A DNA stretch of 64,000 nucleotides from Yersinia mollaretii ATCC 43969 (GCF_013282725.1 NZ_CP054043.1:558001-622000), one strand, 5' to 3'; positions 27,685 to 37,883 are shown, counted from the first letter of the stretch. Numbers and translations: made by a program. Notes: generated by a model not told the origin, from the letters alone.

Positions 27685-30600
27685 ATGATTCTACGCAAAG
27701 CTATTCTGTTGCTTTCGTTGCTTTTACTGACGGCAATATGTCATCACGCGACAGCCAGCTCGGAGCCCTTGCATTTGCAAGGGCGTTCGCATGTTGACGG
27801 CTATAAGCTTGATCTCACAGAAAATGATTGGCGCTTTCTACGGGAGCACAAAGTTCTGCGATTGGGTACCGCATTATCAGATTACCCACCGTTGGATATT
27901 CCATTAGATAATCATATTTATGAAGGCATTTCCGCTGATTATGCTGCGCTATTGGCGGATCTATTGCATGTCAAGATAGAGGTGCTGCAATTCCCCACAC
28001 GGGCGCAAGCCGTGCAGGCGCTTAAAGAGGGGAAAATCGATCTGCTCAGCAGCTCCAGTACATTTGAAGCAAGTAAACATTCTCTCATCCTTTCATCGGC
28101 TTATGTTGAAAGTGAACCGGTATTGGTCACCCGGGTAGATGATAACCAGCACCCAGAACCAGAACCTAAAGCGGATTTGGCCGGGCAAGTGGTTGCCATG
28201 TTCTACGATGACCCGCTAATAGATATTGTTCGCAAAGTCTACCCAGAAGCAGACGTTCAATTGTTTCCCACTCCGCAAAGTGCGCTGGGTGCCGTTGCCT
28301 TCGGGCAAGCCGACGCCTATATGGGGGATATGATAGGTGCTGATTATATGGCTGATAATATCTACCTAAATAGTGTCAATTTGATCTATGTCACTCAGTT
28401 GGGGGAATATAATTTTGCCTTTGCTCTGGCACCGGAAAATACCCATCTACAAAACCTGATTAATATCGCGCTGAAAACGATCCCTCCTCATGAAAAAGAC
28501 AATATTCTGCGTAATTGGGCAGCGGACGTCAGCATCATCGATAAGGAAAGATTAAATCTCAGCTCGGCAGAGCAACGCTGGATAAGCAAACATCCTCAGG
28601 TTAAGGTCACTGTATCGCCCAATCTGGCCCCACTGACCTTTTTCGACAGTGAAGGCAGCTTCCGGGGGATTACCGCCAATCTACTCACCGAAATCAGTGC
28701 CCGTACCGGGCTTAAATTTGATATTTCACAAGCGGAAAACTCGCTTGGCATGGTCGAGCAGATCAAAAAGGGTGATGCCGATATGAGCGGCGCAATACTC
28801 TCAAGCACCGCACAAAATAGCGAGTTAAGTTCGACGCGTCCCTATATCAACAGCCCCATAGTGCTCATCAGTTCAATCAATAATAAAGAGATAACAACAC
28901 TGGCAGACATGGACGGTAAACGTCTGGCGATTGCTCGTAGCTATCCATGGATTGAATATATTCAGACTAATTATCCGAAAATCATTATCGTGAAAGTCGA
29001 TAGCTTGAAAGCCGGCATGGATTCGGTGGTGAATGGCCAAAACGACGCAACCCTGAATCTGCTGCTGACCGGCAGTTATCTTATTTCTAACCAATACCGC
29101 AATAATTTGCAGGTTGTGGCCACCGTCGGCACTGGAATGGAGCAAATTGCTTTTGCCATGAGCCGCAGTGCAGTTGAACTGCAATCGATAATGAATAAAG
29201 CATTGCTTAGTATTACGCCGGAGGAAATGCACCGGCTAAATACACGTTGGCATACCAAAGTATTTGTTGATGACAGCTATTGGTTCAAGAATAGGACTTT
29301 TATTACCAATAGCTTTGCCATCACCGTTTTGCTGCTGGTATTTACCTTGGTCTGGGTGAGCTACTTATATCGCCGCCACCGTATCCAATTGCGGTCTAAC
29401 ACCTTATTGCAAGAGCAGGTCAGTTTCTGGCGTCATCTGATCGACACACTCCCTTATCCTATTTATCTGTTCAATAGTCAGGGGCAACTGCTCGCTACAA
29501 ATCGGGCTTATCAGGCGCTGAGCACCTCTCTTGGCCAAGACGAACAAAATGAGTTCATTGGTGGTACAAATTTCGATGACAAATGCCGGCAGGTCATCGC
29601 TACCGGGCAAGGTGCCATGGCAGACCGCACCTTGACATTAGCAACCGATGAGCAAGCCACCTTCTGTCATTGGATGATGCCATTTTATGATGCGCAGGAG
29701 CAGATAATTGGTGTTATGGGTGGCTTGATTGATGTCAGCCAACGACAACAGCAATACCATGAATTAGCACTGGCCAAGTCGCTGGCTGATGAGGCTAACC
29801 GGGCTAAAACGACCTTCCTAGCGACCATGAGCCATGAGATCCGCACACCAATTAACGCCATTATCGGAATGTTAGAATTGGCGCTGAAAAAAGCGGAGCA
29901 AGGCTTGCTGGATCGCCTGGCGATCGAAGTGGCTTCAGGGGCGGCCAATAATTTACTCGGGCTGCTTGGCGATATTCTTGATATTGCGCGCATCGAATCC
30001 GGCCGTCTCTCTTTGCAACCCGAACGGGCTAATCTGCGCGTTCTGGTCGAATCGGTCGTGAGTTTATTTGAGCAACCCGCACGGCAAAAAGGCCTTCGCT
30101 TTGTGCTGGATATCGATTTTAACTTCAATACCAATAATGATGTACTGATTGACCCGGTACGCTTTAAGCAGGTGATGTCTAATCTCTTGAGCAACGCCAT
30201 TAAGTTTACGACCGAAGGTGAAGTGCGCGTCAGCCTTAAATCGCTACCGCAAAAAAACGATCAGCGGCTGACAATTTGGTTGCAGGTTGAAGATTCCGGT
30301 ATTGGCATCTCCGAACAAGATCAAGCGGAGCTATTTACTCCGTTCCATCAAGCACTTAATCACGGCCAATCGGCCCGTAACAGCACGGGACTTGGATTGA
30401 GTATCTGCAAAGTACTGTGTGAAATGATGGGAGGCAAACTGGAATTGCACAGCCAATTAGGCAAAGGGACTCAAGTTGAAGCCACTTTTGAGATGCAAAT
30501 TCTGCAACCATTGAATTTACCGGAAGTTTTTGAAACTGTCGCGGCAGAGCCAAAAACGCTCAGTATTTTGATTGTGGATGATTATTTACCCAATCGCATG

Positions 30601-31287
30601 TTGATGTTGCAGCAATTAAACTATTTGGGCCATGAAGTTATGGATGCTGAAAATGGCGCAGTGGGATTGAAACTGTGGCGCAGTGAACATTTTGACGTGG
30701 TCATCACCGATTGCAACATGCCGGTAATGGATGGCTACCAGTTAGCCAAAGGAATTCGTCAGGCTGAGAGTGAGCAAGGGCTAAAACCTTGTTTGATATT
30801 TGGTTTTACCGCCAATGTACAGCCGGAAGAACGCGCAAATTGTCTGGCCGCAGGTATGGATGACTGCCTGTTCAAACCGATCAGTCTGAAGGAGCTTAAT
30901 ACCCGCTTAACCGGCATCGAGCCTGAGGAAACTGTAACCCCAACCACGTCTGAACATGACGATATTGATATCAGCGAGTTATTGCAATCAGCCAAAGGTA
31001 ATAATGCTGCGGTACAAAAATTGTTGGGGTATTTGGCGAGCAGTACAACCAGCGATCTGGTGCTGATTGCTGCGCTTCTGGAGAACAAAGACCGACAAGG
31101 ACTGGCGCAGCTTGCCCACAAAATCAAAGGCGGCGGGCGCATGATCCATGCGCAGTTCCTGATAATTGCCTGCGAACAACTGGAAACGGCGTGTACCCAG
31201 CCTGATATAGACCCGATATTAGCCGCAGGTCAGCGGTTACAACAAGCCATGAAGAAATTGACGGAGATACTCGCTTCCCACCATTAA
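27685..31287 (+). CDS. bvgS: BvgS-like unorthodox hybrid sensor kinase
   Basis: The 1200 residues (BvgS has 1238) are in the classic order. A signal peptide (about 1-25) is followed by two periplasmic Venus-flytrap domains (about 50-270 and 290-530), a membrane helix at about 541-562 and a PAS domain (about 577-690). The HisKA domain has H717 in MSHEIRTP. The HATPase has N, G1 (DSGIGIS) and G2 (STGLGLS, near 900) boxes. The receiver has D1009 (ITDCNMPVMDG), and a C-terminal HPt domain has H1145 (LAHKIKG). All phosphorelay residues are present. It would sense envelope or environmental signals and phosphorylate BvgA. The ATG follows AGGGA and the gene lies directly after bvgA. Confidence 0.92.
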   Translation: MILRKAILLLSLLLLTAICHHATASSEPLHLQGRSHVDGYKLDLTENDWRFLREHKVLRLGTALSDYPPLDIPLDNHIYEGISADYAALLADLLHVKIEVLQFPTRAQAVQALKEGKIDLLSSSSTFEASKHSLILSSAYVESEPVLVTRVDDNQHPEPEPKADLAGQVVAMFYDDPLIDIVRKVYPEADVQLFPTPQSALGAVAFGQADAYMGDMIGADYMADNIYLNSVNLIYVTQLGEYNFAFALAPENTHLQNLINIALKTIPPHEKDNILRNWAADVSIIDKERLNLSSAEQRWISKHPQVKVTVSPNLAPLTFFDSEGSFRGITANLLTEISARTGLKFDISQAENSLGMVEQIKKGDADMSGAILSSTAQNSELSSTRPYINSPIVLISSINNKEITTLADMDGKRLAIARSYPWIEYIQTNYPKIIIVKVDSLKAGMDSVVNGQNDATLNLLLTGSYLISNQYRNNLQVVATVGTGMEQIAFAMSRSAVELQSIMNKALLSITPEEMHRLNTRWHTKVFVDDSYWFKNRTFITNSFAITVLLLVFTLVWVSYLYRRHRIQLRSNTLLQEQVSFWRHLIDTLPYPIYLFNSQGQLLATNRAYQALSTSLGQDEQNEFIGGTNFDDKCRQVIATGQGAMADRTLTLATDEQATFCHWMMPFYDAQEQIIGVMGGLIDVSQRQQQYHELALAKSLADEANRAKTTFLATMSHEIRTPINAIIGMLELALKKAEQGLLDRLAIEVASGAANNLLGLLGDILDIARIESGRLSLQPERANLRVLVESVVSLFEQPARQKGLRFVLDIDFNFNTNNDVLIDPVRFKQVMSNLLSNAIKFTTEGEVRVSLKSLPQKNDQRLTIWLQVEDSGIGISEQDQAELFTPFHQALNHGQSARNSTGLGLSICKVLCEMMGGKLELHSQLGKGTQVEATFEMQILQPLNLPEVFETVAAEPKTLSILIVDDYLPNRMLMLQQLNYLGHEVMDAENGAVGLKLWRSEHFDVVITDCNMPVMDGYQLAKGIRQAESEQGLKPCLIFGFTANVQPEERANCLAAGMDDCLFKPISLKELNTRLTGIEPEETVTPTTSEHDDIDISELLQSAKGNNAAVQKLLGYLASSTTSDLVLIAALLENKDRQGLAQLAHKIKGGGRMIHAQFLIIACEQLETACTQPDIDPILAAGQRLQQAMKKLTEILASHH

Positions 31288-31296
31288 ACTTATTTC

Positions 31297-31324
31297 ATTC
31301 AGGCCCTGCTTTAAGGGCCTGAAT
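31297..31324. terminator. Perfect 10-bp hairpin between bvgS and the convergent ecp operon
   Basis: ATTCAGGCCC and GGGCCTGAAT pair around an eight-base loop, ten bases after the bvgS stop. The GC-rich stem followed by CTATTT suggests a terminator serving both converging transcripts. Confidence 0.75.
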
Positions 31325-31381
31325 CTATTTAGATCAACTGACAGGTTTATATATTGAATTCGTTAGTCGGCGGGGAGTCAT

Positions 31382-32041
31382 TCAGCAATTGTGGCTAAGA
31401 TTAATAAATTTATTATCAAAAATAATAAACTGTTCATTCTCTTTTTTTATGCGCACATCACTAAATACCTCTCCCGGTCGGAGATAAACCGAAGTTCCCT
31501 GCTCATCACTGGCACCGCAGCCGGGTTTAATCAGGTATTTAAAGAAGGTGTTGCCACTATTGGTAATCGTGCCCTGTTCCCAATCCAACCGGTAATCAAA
31601 GTGAATCTCGCGCGGCCTGACCACCAAAATGGTATCGAGAATAATGATCGGCTCCAGATCAACATCTTGCCTTTTTTTTTCCAAATCAACAGTAGGGACT
31701 TCACGAAATGATACGCGATAGTAGCGCTCTCGCTGATCTTTCGGCCCATGATAGAAAAACTTGTAATATTCAGACTGCCCCGCGGGTATTATCCGTTGTT
31801 TCGGTGAGAACAATATTTCCCCCCCTGCTGGGCGGCTGGTCACTTCATTACCGCCAGGCCGATCCAGTGCTGATATACTGACCTGATAAATGCGCGTTGT
31901 CGGGTTATTGTTATAAACTCGCTTAGCAATAAAGTCCTGATCCTGATTCATCGTAAAAGTCAGCGGCCCCACAGAAATAGCCTGAGCAAAAACAGGGCAT
32001 AGCAGCGCCAGAAATATCCACGATTGCAACTTGATACTCAT
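31382..32041 (-). CDS. ecpE: EcpE, second pilus chaperone of the common pilus
   Basis: The 219 residues have a signal peptide ending at AQA. A chaperone-type domain has VGPLTFTMNQDQDFIAKRVYNN, TSRPAGGEILFSPKQRIIPAGQSEYYKFFYHGP and a later ECP-specific FDYRLDWEQGTITNSGNTFFKYLIKPGC. The length and position after ecpD fit EcpE (about 236 aa in E. coli), which assists ecp tip assembly. It is the last gene of the operon, 15 bases after ecpD. Confidence 0.88.
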   Translation of the reverse strand: MSIKLQSWIFLALLCPVFAQAISVGPLTFTMNQDQDFIAKRVYNNNPTTRIYQVSISALDRPGGNEVTSRPAGGEILFSPKQRIIPAGQSEYYKFFYHGPKDQRERYYRVSFREVPTVDLEKKRQDVDLEPIIILDTILVVRPREIHFDYRLDWEQGTITNSGNTFFKYLIKPGCGASDEQGTSVYLRPGEVFSDVRIKKENEQFIIFDNKFINLSHNC

Positions 32042-32056
32042 TCGAATGTTACCTAT

Positions 32057-33658
32057 TTAATAGCGGTCATTCCAAGTGGCTTGCACGTGAATTTCCCCGG
32101 AAGCACTGACGGCACCGAGCCAGCTTTGCCCATCAAAGGTTTTCTGCGAAATAGGATCATCCATGGGGATAATAAAACTGACGTTGGCACTATTCTGAAT
32201 GCCTATTACAGCTGGATCCTCCAGAGTACGCATACGGCTCCAGCTAATATCCGTAATATCAAACCATTGATGATTACAACCTGCAGCAAAAGTGCGGGTT
32301 GTGCCACGATCACTACTTATGCTTAGCTGTGCAGGGAAAGGAACCTGAATACGACTATCAGCAGAAGAAAATCGACAATAGTCAATTCCATTAACTTTTT
32401 GGTGTGGGCCGCTCACCATGATTTTCACGCTATCGGCCTGTGTCATACCACTGGTAGTCACATTATATTCAAAGATCAATGGCGGGTTACCCACACCCAC
32501 AGTACCCTGTCGGTGTGGACTGGCACTGCCATCTGTTGAACTGATCCCCAGTTCAAAATCTCGCGGTTTAATCATTAACTCATTCGAGGTGGGAATATCA
32601 TATTGGCTGAGACGACCTGAAGTGGGATTCGCGAGACGAAAACTGACTAAATTTTTAGCCCGTAAATTTCCTTGCTTCAACATTTGTTTAAAAAATCGGC
32701 TGGAGAAAAAAACATAAATTCCTTTACTGTCTTTCATTGCACTAAAAGTAAAATTTTCTCCACTACCAGAAGCATTCTTCCAGTTATTTCCATCCAGACT
32801 AAATTTTACATCATTGGTACCAGTAGCTGAGACTAATAACGGATTATTAATTACTGGGTATATATAAAGTGATGAATAGTTAATATCGCTTGTGGCTTGC
32901 AAATCGTAACTCAGCATTTTGCACACAATACCCGGTTGGCCGCCTATCGAATGGTTTTTACAATCAGCACTCCCCTCCCCGACTACTGGAATACCATCAG
33001 TATTGATTAAAATCTGAGAAACGAAATCAATATCGAGTAAACGTAAATGTGCTATTTTTTTATGGGATACATTGCGCTTATTCCAACTGGCCTGAGCCCT
33101 ATCTTTGCAGCGTTCTCCACTATTAGCATCATAAAACTCTGATGTAGAACACAGGTTAATTTCCATTCGTAATACATCACCGATCGGTAATTGAGCCAAA
33201 TAGTAATAAAAACTATCTGACATTATTCCTTGAGCCCCCTTACTGCCTCCAGAAGAGAGCCTTACACCATAAAATCCTTTGTCATCTATTAACTGAGGCA
33301 CAGTGCTACAAGCCGTACCGTTACCACAACGAAAACCGTCAAGTGGGCGCTGAATCTGACTATTTTCCAACCACATATCCAAAGCGAAATTGGCAGGGAA
33401 ATCGGCCATATTACCGTTATCAATATAACCCAAATCCAGCCTATTATTACCACGCGCATTTGATGATTTCACCCCAGCCATATGAGATGATACCGTGCCT
33501 ACGGGAGTAACAAAGTAATTATTATCTACGCTACTTTCAATCAAGATATATTGCGTCTGTTCTGCAGGCGGTAATTGTGTCACTGTCGCAGCAAAGGCCG
33601 ATGGGCAATTAGACAGTAAAGCAAATAGGATAAGGGGAGTGGTTTTATTAACTAACAT
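32057..33658 (-). CDS. ecpD: EcpD, tip adhesin of the common pilus
   Basis: The 533 residues (547 in E. coli) have a signal peptide ending near FAA. Blocks shared with EcpD as I recall it are NNYFVTPVGTV, LGYIDNG, FDMWLENS, GFYGVRLSSGG, INTDGIPVVGEGSADC, IYVFFSSRFFKQM, LMIKPRDFE and the end SASGEIHVQATWN. EcpD polymerises at the pilus tip and contributes to host-cell adhesion. Its ATG lies inside the last codons of ecpC (11-base overlap), so it is translationally coupled. Confidence 0.92.
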   Translation of the reverse strand: MLVNKTTPLILFALLSNCPSAFAATVTQLPPAEQTQYILIESSVDNNYFVTPVGTVSSHMAGVKSSNARGNNRLDLGYIDNGNMADFPANFALDMWLENSQIQRPLDGFRCGNGTACSTVPQLIDDKGFYGVRLSSGGSKGAQGIMSDSFYYYLAQLPIGDVLRMEINLCSTSEFYDANSGERCKDRAQASWNKRNVSHKKIAHLRLLDIDFVSQILINTDGIPVVGEGSADCKNHSIGGQPGIVCKMLSYDLQATSDINYSSLYIYPVINNPLLVSATGTNDVKFSLDGNNWKNASGSGENFTFSAMKDSKGIYVFFSSRFFKQMLKQGNLRAKNLVSFRLANPTSGRLSQYDIPTSNELMIKPRDFELGISSTDGSASPHRQGTVGVGNPPLIFEYNVTTSGMTQADSVKIMVSGPHQKVNGIDYCRFSSADSRIQVPFPAQLSISSDRGTTRTFAAGCNHQWFDITDISWSRMRTLEDPAVIGIQNSANVSFIIPMDDPISQKTFDGQSWLGAVSASGEIHVQATWNDRY

Positions 33659-36188
33659 GACGTGGTACCTCGATAGCTTGTTTTACGCCATGGGTTTTCA
33701 ATCCCTTGCATACGATATCACCAACCCATGCAGCACCTTGAGCTGAAGCAATATCCAGTTCAGCTGAGCAACTACGATTATTATCATCTTTATATTTTAT
33801 TGTCGGGAATTGTGTATCCACATCCATCACAAATTCTCCATTCTTGTCGGTTGTAGTATGGCTGATATTATTGGTGATAATGCTGCTACTTAATATGCTA
33901 CCATCTTCAGCTTTAATCACACCGGAGACCGTGATCATCTGTTTTATTTGTGGCTCAATAACAGCCACATTACCCGGATAGAGAATCAACTTATTTTTGC
34001 TTTTGCTGACAATATCAAAATTCACCGCAGAATCTTTATGGTTAATAATCTGCACGTCGTACTGTGCATAAGGTGGCAATGCAATATAATTTTTCGCTCC
34101 TGAAAGATCTATATTACGGTTATTTACTTTTGCTGTCAGTAACCCATCTTTCCCGAGATCAGTTTTGATAATCACACCCGCATTGCCATCTGCACGGCCA
34201 CTAGAGGCAATATTTTTACCTTGCCAGCCAATACTGCCCCTCCCATTGATAGTGGTATTAACTCCTCCATCGCTCCGACTATTGGCAGCAGCATTGCCGG
34301 AAATAAATTTGCTTTCATAATTACTTGCCACCCCACCATTGAGCGCACGCCCACCATCATTGTTATCATTAACTATCTGAGATACATTGCCACTAACGTT
34401 GCGAACAATACCGAAATCAACATTTTGGCGAGCGGCGAGATTAAGGGTAGCACCACCATTTTGGTGGGAAAGTCCGGCACTAAACCAATGCCCCATTGGC
34501 ATAGTAAAGTCTAATGCGATAAATTTATCGGAATTGCTTCCTTCACCTGAAGCACTATTATTTTGTTGTAAACCAAGTCGTAGCCCTAGGTTACCGTAAC
34601 GATTAGCCATTAGATTGTGGCTATAATTGAAATTGAAAAATCGGCTATTATTATATCTGTCATTATTATAGCTGACTGACAGACTATCCATATTAGATAT
34701 TAATGGCTTGAAATTAATGTTCACTCCAACACTGTAATTATCTCTGGGTGTTTGCCGTAGCGTATTACCAATATAACTTTTCTGTTGACTCAACCACACT
34801 GAGTTTAATACGTCGGATAAGTTAGTATTGATCGTGTTAGCCACCCCCCAAGAGTTGTCCGCTGACAGCATATTCTGGTGATTGATATTAATTGATTCAC
34901 TGATTGGCCAAGCCAGGTTGGTTTCTACGACAGGATTTTTATCAAATGAATAGCCAGAAACCCCTAAACTCACCGTATTAAAATTACCGGTCGCCGATGC
35001 GCCCAATACCGCGGTTTGCTGTGCGCTAAAATGGTGGGTTTCGTCACGCCGCCAGTCATCCAGATGAAGCACTCCCCCCCACAGTTGCCACAGTGATGCG
35101 CCACCATTAGCCATTCCCGGGGTCAGAAGTTTATTGACAGACTGGGTTCTTCTTTCGATCACTTCTCCATTAACCACTACTTCCATATCAACGTTATAAA
35201 TACCATTAGGCAAAGCCGAGGTGTTAATCTCGTGATTGCCCATATCAAAGCTTTGTACTGTCAGTAAACGCCCACTCCGGAGCAACCGCACTTCTCCAGC
35301 GGAAGGTAAAAAAGCAATAATGGGGGTAAGTGACTGGGTATTATCGAATAAGGTCGAATTGGCGCGGCTACCGTAAGAAAAACCGTAAATCTGGCTATAA
35401 TTGAGGCCAGTAACCGGTGCTAGGGATTGCAGATTCCAACTATCAAGCATACCTGCTGCAAAACGACGTCCGTTAACATCCTTTACATACATCGCTTTGT
35501 ATAACTTAGCTTGCCGGTTGTCGTCATCCATCAGTCCATAGACTGCACCATTGATATCCAAGTGGTGCTCACGGTAACCAGTAATGCTGTTGAGGGACAA
35601 ATAGCTAAGGCTATTGCTACCTAAGCCATTGGTTATGCTGCCACTGTAACCTAATGTGCTGCTTATAGTCTCAACGGTAGAACGACCAATATCCTTACTT
35701 CGCTGTGTTGTAACCACACCCAGAGCACTTTGTTTCACTGTAAGTTGTAGCACTAATTGTTTTAATTGTAGGGTTAACTGGACGTCCTCTGAAAGAATGA
35801 TAGTTTTATGATCAGTAAAAACCTGATCGCTAATTTTCTCCAGCAATGCCAAGGTTTCAACTGATAATTTGGCTCCCTTTTCAGGTTGCTCAAAATATAT
35901 CTGCTTGACCTTTAATTTATCATTATCCAATTGAAGCAATGCGGTACCAATAGGTTGATCGGCACTTTGCCCTATATTCTTTTCAAAATGTAATAACAGA
36001 GGTACATTCATCCCCTCGCTTAAGGCATGTGCAAAGGCTTGTGGAATAACCACACCATCAATACTTACCATACCTTGCTTAGCCGAAGATGCAGCATTAA
36101 ATGTCACGAAAAAAAGAGAAGCGACAACGATGGCAGTATATTTCTGGTAAAATTTAAATGTCACATACCCACCATAAGTTATAGCCAA
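33648..36188 (-). CDS. ecpC: EcpC, usher of the common pilus
   Basis: The 846 residues (841 in E. coli) match EcpC along their length: GVVIPQAFAHAL near the mature N-terminus, TISSTLGYSGSITNG, YKAMYVKDVNGRRFAAGMLDSWNLQSLAPV, TPIIAFLPSAGEVRLLRSGRLL, GWQGKNIASSGRADGNAGVI, and LYPGNVAVIEPQIKQMITVSG. This alternative-family usher differs from FimD/PapC ushers. The frame opens at a TTG with GGTG eight bases upstream; a GTG at residue 9 is the alternative. It exports EcpA and EcpD. Confidence 0.93.
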   Translation of the reverse strand: MAITYGGYVTFKFYQKYTAIVVASLFFVTFNAASSAKQGMVSIDGVVIPQAFAHALSEGMNVPLLLHFEKNIGQSADQPIGTALLQLDNDKLKVKQIYFEQPEKGAKLSVETLALLEKISDQVFTDHKTIILSEDVQLTLQLKQLVLQLTVKQSALGVVTTQRSKDIGRSTVETISSTLGYSGSITNGLGSNSLSYLSLNSITGYREHHLDINGAVYGLMDDDNRQAKLYKAMYVKDVNGRRFAAGMLDSWNLQSLAPVTGLNYSQIYGFSYGSRANSTLFDNTQSLTPIIAFLPSAGEVRLLRSGRLLTVQSFDMGNHEINTSALPNGIYNVDMEVVVNGEVIERRTQSVNKLLTPGMANGGASLWQLWGGVLHLDDWRRDETHHFSAQQTAVLGASATGNFNTVSLGVSGYSFDKNPVVETNLAWPISESININHQNMLSADNSWGVANTINTNLSDVLNSVWLSQQKSYIGNTLRQTPRDNYSVGVNINFKPLISNMDSLSVSYNNDRYNNSRFFNFNYSHNLMANRYGNLGLRLGLQQNNSASGEGSNSDKFIALDFTMPMGHWFSAGLSHQNGGATLNLAARQNVDFGIVRNVSGNVSQIVNDNNDGGRALNGGVASNYESKFISGNAAANSRSDGGVNTTINGRGSIGWQGKNIASSGRADGNAGVIIKTDLGKDGLLTAKVNNRNIDLSGAKNYIALPPYAQYDVQIINHKDSAVNFDIVSKSKNKLILYPGNVAVIEPQIKQMITVSGVIKAEDGSILSSSIITNNISHTTTDKNGEFVMDVDTQFPTIKYKDDNNRSCSAELDIASAQGAAWVGDIVCKGLKTHGVKQAIEVPRHVS

Positions 36189-36214
36189 TAATGGTCACCA
36201 ACACTACTTTGTGG

Positions 36215-36883
36215 CTACTTAGCTGCTGTCATTACTTGGTTGTGCCAAATAGTCACATAACTTTTATCATTGTTGACATCCACAAATTTGAAACTTTGGC
36301 TATTGCCTGGTAGCACAAAATAGGTTTCTTTACAGGGTTCAGTTTTACTTTTATCCAGACAAGTCCCGTATGCATCAACTTGATATGATGCATTTCCATT
36401 ATTAGTTATTTTTCCGTTAGCAAATTGATGAGAAAATTTCTCTTTACGTGGTGACACAATAAGAAGGGTACCTAGAGTAATAGATGTAGTTAACGTGGCA
36501 CTTTTATCAGCAGAATAGGAGTTATCATTTTTTAATGAGTCTTCAGTCCAAATCAATCGATAATAACGTTCAATATCATCTTGTGGGCCGTTATATATAA
36601 AAGAAACTATTTTTTCCGTCCCGGCTGGTAACACTAAATTGGCTGGAGTAAAAAGTATTTCATTTTTACTTTCCATATCAATGGGTAACCCAGAAGGTAA
36701 TGGACTGGAGATTCGTTCAACAGCGACATGAACAAATCTACCTTCATCACTTTTATTTTTAATTTCTTTAGTGACTTTATTTATATTAGTGGGAATAAAT
36801 ACATTGATTTCACCAACATCAAGAGCATAAGCCCCACAAGAATGAATAAGAGTCAAACCAGATAATACTGTTGATAACCTCAT
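36215..36883 (-). CDS. ecpB: EcpB, pilus chaperone of the common pilus
   Basis: The ATG at 36883, five bases after AGGTGG, gives 222 residues, the length I recall for E. coli EcpB; an earlier in-frame GTG is less likely. A signal peptide ends near AYA. The Ig-like chaperone domain has INVFIPTNINKVTKEIKNKS and LPAGTEKIVSFIYNGPQDDIERYYRLIW. It would stabilise EcpA and EcpD in the periplasm. It is separated from ecpA by 222 bases containing a long stem-loop. Confidence 0.9.
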   Translation of the reverse strand: MRLSTVLSGLTLIHSCGAYALDVGEINVFIPTNINKVTKEIKNKSDEGRFVHVAVERISSPLPSGLPIDMESKNEILFTPANLVLPAGTEKIVSFIYNGPQDDIERYYRLIWTEDSLKNDNSYSADKSATLTTSITLGTLLIVSPRKEKFSHQFANGKITNNGNASYQVDAYGTCLDKSKTEPCKETYFVLPGNSQSFKFVDVNNDKSYVTIWHNQVMTAAK

Positions 36884-37019
36884 TACAACCACCTGAAATA
36901 TAATGATGAAATGAAAATAACTTTACTGACAGGCTAATTTAAATTATCGCCCAATTGCGCCTTAACATTTAAAATCAGAGATTAAAATTTGATAATTAAA
37001 TATTAATTCTATAAAAGTC

Positions 37020-37061
37020 CAGCATTCGGGTGATTAGCATTTTCTAACCAACCGAATACTG
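37020..37061 (-). other. Stem-loop between ecpA and ecpB
   Basis: CAGCATTCGG pairs with CCGAATACTG (one mismatch) and TTAG with CTAA further in. It is placed 45 bases after the ecpA stop and followed on the transcribed strand by CTTTTATAG. It probably limits read-through from the abundant pilin message into ecpBCDE. Confidence 0.55.
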
Positions 37062-37105
37062 AACAATAGGAAACCGGAAAAATTACCGATTTAATTTACG
37101 TTATT

Positions 37106-37735
37106 TTATGCTGGAACAGTCCAGGTAGCGGTGAACTGAACACCAATATTACCGCTCCACGTTGTATTTGGTAAAGCATTAGGGTTTGCAATTACATTCG
37201 TGCCATCAGCTGAAAAACTTGCAACGCTGAATACAAACTTATCGCCCGCAGCGGTAACACCATTATTCAGCGCAGTAGAAGCCAGACCAGCAAATGCACC
37301 CGATGTTGTACCATTGCTAAAGATCGTAGTTTGCGAAGCTGTTGTCAGAGGGGTAGAATTATACGCAACCCCAATTTCCAGGTAAGAGCTATTCAAAGTG
37401 CTTGCCAGACGAGTCTGCCCAGTGATTGTATTTGCAGTCAGAGTAAATGCTGTAGCTGAAGCATCACCGCCCAATACAACTTCAAAAGGTGCATCAGCGG
37501 TGCTGAAGGTTGACGTTGGTGTCGTACCCACATTCTCTGTTGTAAAAGTAATCACTGGAAGGCTACCAGTAGGGTTTACTGCCAATGATGCAGAGCTTAC
37601 TTTATTAGCGGTAACGTGCCAGCTTGAGGTATCTGTTTGAGTTAATGTAGCAGCATGTGCCACGTTAGTTGCTGCGAAGATCGACATAACAACCATTGCT
37701 GCAACTGCATTTTTTTTCATTGATAATTTTTTCAT
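37106..37735 (-). CDS. ecpA: EcpA, major pilin of the common pilus (MatB)
   Basis: The 209 residues have a signal peptide ending at AHA. EcpA-like blocks follow: SSWHVTANKVSSASLAVNPTGSL, STADAPFEVVLGGDASATAFTLTANTIT, SYLEIGVAYNSTPL, and the end TTWSGNIGVQFTATWT. There are no cysteines, as expected for EcpA. The ATG has AGGA about ten bases upstream. It forms the shaft of the common pilus, an adhesin and biofilm factor. In E. coli this gene is preceded by the regulator ecpR, which is missing here; a candidate 22-bp repeat lies about 150-175 bases upstream instead. Confidence 0.9.
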   Translation of the reverse strand: MKKLSMKKNAVAAMVVMSIFAATNVAHAATLTQTDTSSWHVTANKVSSASLAVNPTGSLPVITFTTENVGTTPTSTFSTADAPFEVVLGGDASATAFTLTANTITGQTRLASTLNSSYLEIGVAYNSTPLTTASQTTIFSNGTTSGAFAGLASTALNNGVTAAGDKFVFSVASFSADGTNVIANPNALPNTTWSGNIGVQFTATWTVPA

Positions 37736-37883
37736 TTGTTAATTATTCCTATGTAGGTACACGAGGTAAAATAAAATTTTAAAGCTACAGAGAATTTTAC
37801 TCAATCATCAGAATTTTTATTCTGAATGAAAGCAATAATATACAAAGAGCAACTGGATTAAAGCATAGGGTGAAATTAATATA

